A DNA stretch of 6,145 nt from TMED14 sp003444795 (lineage in GTDB: Bacteria > Bacteroidota > Bacteroidia > Flavobacteriales > Schleiferiaceae). The position numbers were made by a program, and so were the translations under genes. Position 1 is the stretch's first letter. The number at the start of each line of letters is the position of its first letter. This document shows positions 5,448 through 6,145 of this stretch, in pieces. The stretch is from assembly GCA_963978445.1 (NCBI GenBank), contig CAXBRT010000109.1:1-6145 (forward strand). Reading direction: 5' to 3'. The notes beneath the pieces were generated by a model. It had not been told where the DNA came from. It ran no database searches and saw only the letters and a list, made by a program, of their open reading frames with translations.

Positions 5448-6145
5448 GGTTCTCAATTTAGCGGCCAAGGAAGCATAGGCCTCGGTCACCCCTTCCCAGG
5501 TAAAGTTTGCGGTCTGCTCTATATGCGTGGGGATGTTTTCGGCGTTTTTCCAGGCCATTTGGAGTTGAGCAGCATCTTGAAAATAAGTGCCTTGAGGGCC
5601 GAGAACGGCTCGATTAAAGACATTGTCATGGGCGGCAATTCGGCAACCTGCGGCCATGGCTTGCAAGAGTCCTGGATTGGTGCCGCCGGCAGAATGGCCA
5701 TGGACATAGAGGCGACAGCCCTGCCGGAGTGCTTGTGTGTACTCAGGGTCAAAATTGGCGTTGAGTCGGACAAAGTTGGAATGCCCGCCAAAAAGTTGAA
5801 GGAGGCCCTGGGCATAGGTGTTGGACCAATCGCCCAGCACCGCCACGGGTCCCTCATTTAATAAGGCGTCGAGGGCCAGATCCACTTGGTTTTCGGGCAC
5901 TAAGCGGCAAAGGATGAGCGCATAGTTTCCGGGCGTCAAGCCGGCCTCGTGCAGAATGTGGGAAAGTGCTTCCATTTCCAAGGCTTGCGGCATCTCTACG
6001 CCATAAGCGATTTCTTCCACGGGAAGCTGGTAGGTTTGGAGGTGGGTGCTGATGCCCGGATTGTCTGACACTAAATACACGGCATGCGAAGCGGCCCATG
6101 CTTCAGCCTTCCGCAGGTACCGGCGAACGGCGGGGGAATACTTTC
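5442..6145 (-). CDS. GT4-type glycosyltransferase, C-terminal 233 residues (DUF1972 family; cut by right edge)
   Basis: The frame is open to the right edge, so the N-terminal Rossmann domain, expected to be a DUF1972 domain, lies outside. The visible part starts KYSPAVRRYLRKAEAWAASH, continues YLVSDNPGISTHL and EIAYGVE, and then holds the C-terminal GT-B donor-binding domain: LILCRLVPENQVDLALDAL, AVLGDWSNTYAQGL, a Tyr-Val-HGHSAGGTNPGLLQAM segment, and AAHDNVFNRAVLG followed by TYF. The HGHS-GGTNP and AHDN-FNR-VLG wording is characteristic of DUF1972-containing transferases, which often attach rhamnose or another deoxysugar in surface polysaccharides. The sugar here is unknown. Where the family usually has LLEAM this protein has LLQAM. 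An internal GTG at 6080-6078 is in frame, but homology continues upstream of it, so it is not the start. The gene converges on the initiating sugar-phosphate transferase and probably acts in the same polysaccharide pathway from a separate transcript. Confidence 0.88.
   Translation of the reverse strand, partial: KYSPAVRRYLRKAEAWAASHAVYLVSDNPGISTHLQTYQLPVEEIAYGVEMPQALEMEALSHILHEAGLTPGNYALILCRLVPENQVDLALDALLNEGPVAVLGDWSNTYAQGLLQLFGGHSNFVRLNANFDPEYTQALRQGCRLYVHGHSAGGTNPGLLQAMAAGCRIAAHDNVFNRAVLGPQGTYFQDAAQLQMAWKNAENIPTHIEQTANFTWEGVTEAYASLAAKLRTS

Overview
This window holds five protein-coding genes, two of them cut by the window edges, with almost no non-coding DNA. The best fit is a member of the Bacteroidota, probably a Flavobacteriia-like lineage with fairly GC-rich DNA. 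Three things point there. None of the four gene starts inside the window has a Shine-Dalgarno sequence. Two of those starts are immediately preceded by the Bacteroidota -7 promoter consensus TAnnTTTG. The C-terminal wording of the phosphoglycosyl transferase and of the GT4 glycosyltransferase resembles Bacteroidota surface-polysaccharide enzymes. The lineage is inferred; no rRNA or taxonomic marker is present.

Layout: positions 1-1233 (minus strand) are the N-terminal half of pheT, the phenylalanyl-tRNA synthetase beta chain, which runs off the left edge. Positions 1308-1931 (minus) encode a small polytopic membrane protein of the VTT/DedA/YqaA type. Positions 1976-4081 (minus) are a complete recG, the branched-DNA helicase. 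These three genes read in one direction (recG, then VTT, then pheT), with gaps of 44 and 74 bp. Divergent from recG, with only 30 bp between the two ATGs, positions 4112-5422 (plus) encode a complete polyprenyl-phosphate sugar-1-phosphate transferase, the enzyme that starts exopolysaccharide or O-antigen-like repeat units. Converging on it, with 19 bp between the stop codons, positions 5442-6145 (minus) are the C-terminal part of a GT4 glycosyltransferase of the type that carries an N-terminal DUF1972 domain. That gene runs off the right edge.

The left part is housekeeping (translation and DNA repair). The right part looks like the edge of a surface-polysaccharide cluster: one enzyme loads the first sugar onto undecaprenyl phosphate and the other probably adds a later sugar. 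The VTT protein belongs to a superfamily with members that recycle undecaprenyl phosphate, so a link to the polysaccharide genes is possible but unproven.

I found no RNA gene, mobile element, CRISPR array or clear intrinsic terminator. I do not see a new biological system here. The points worth checking are small: promoter-like elements placed so close to the ATGs that transcripts could be leaderless, a 30-bp divergent junction, an 8-bp tandem repeat across the convergent junction, a short hairpin directly after recG, and two proteins with unusual residues at family-conserved positions.
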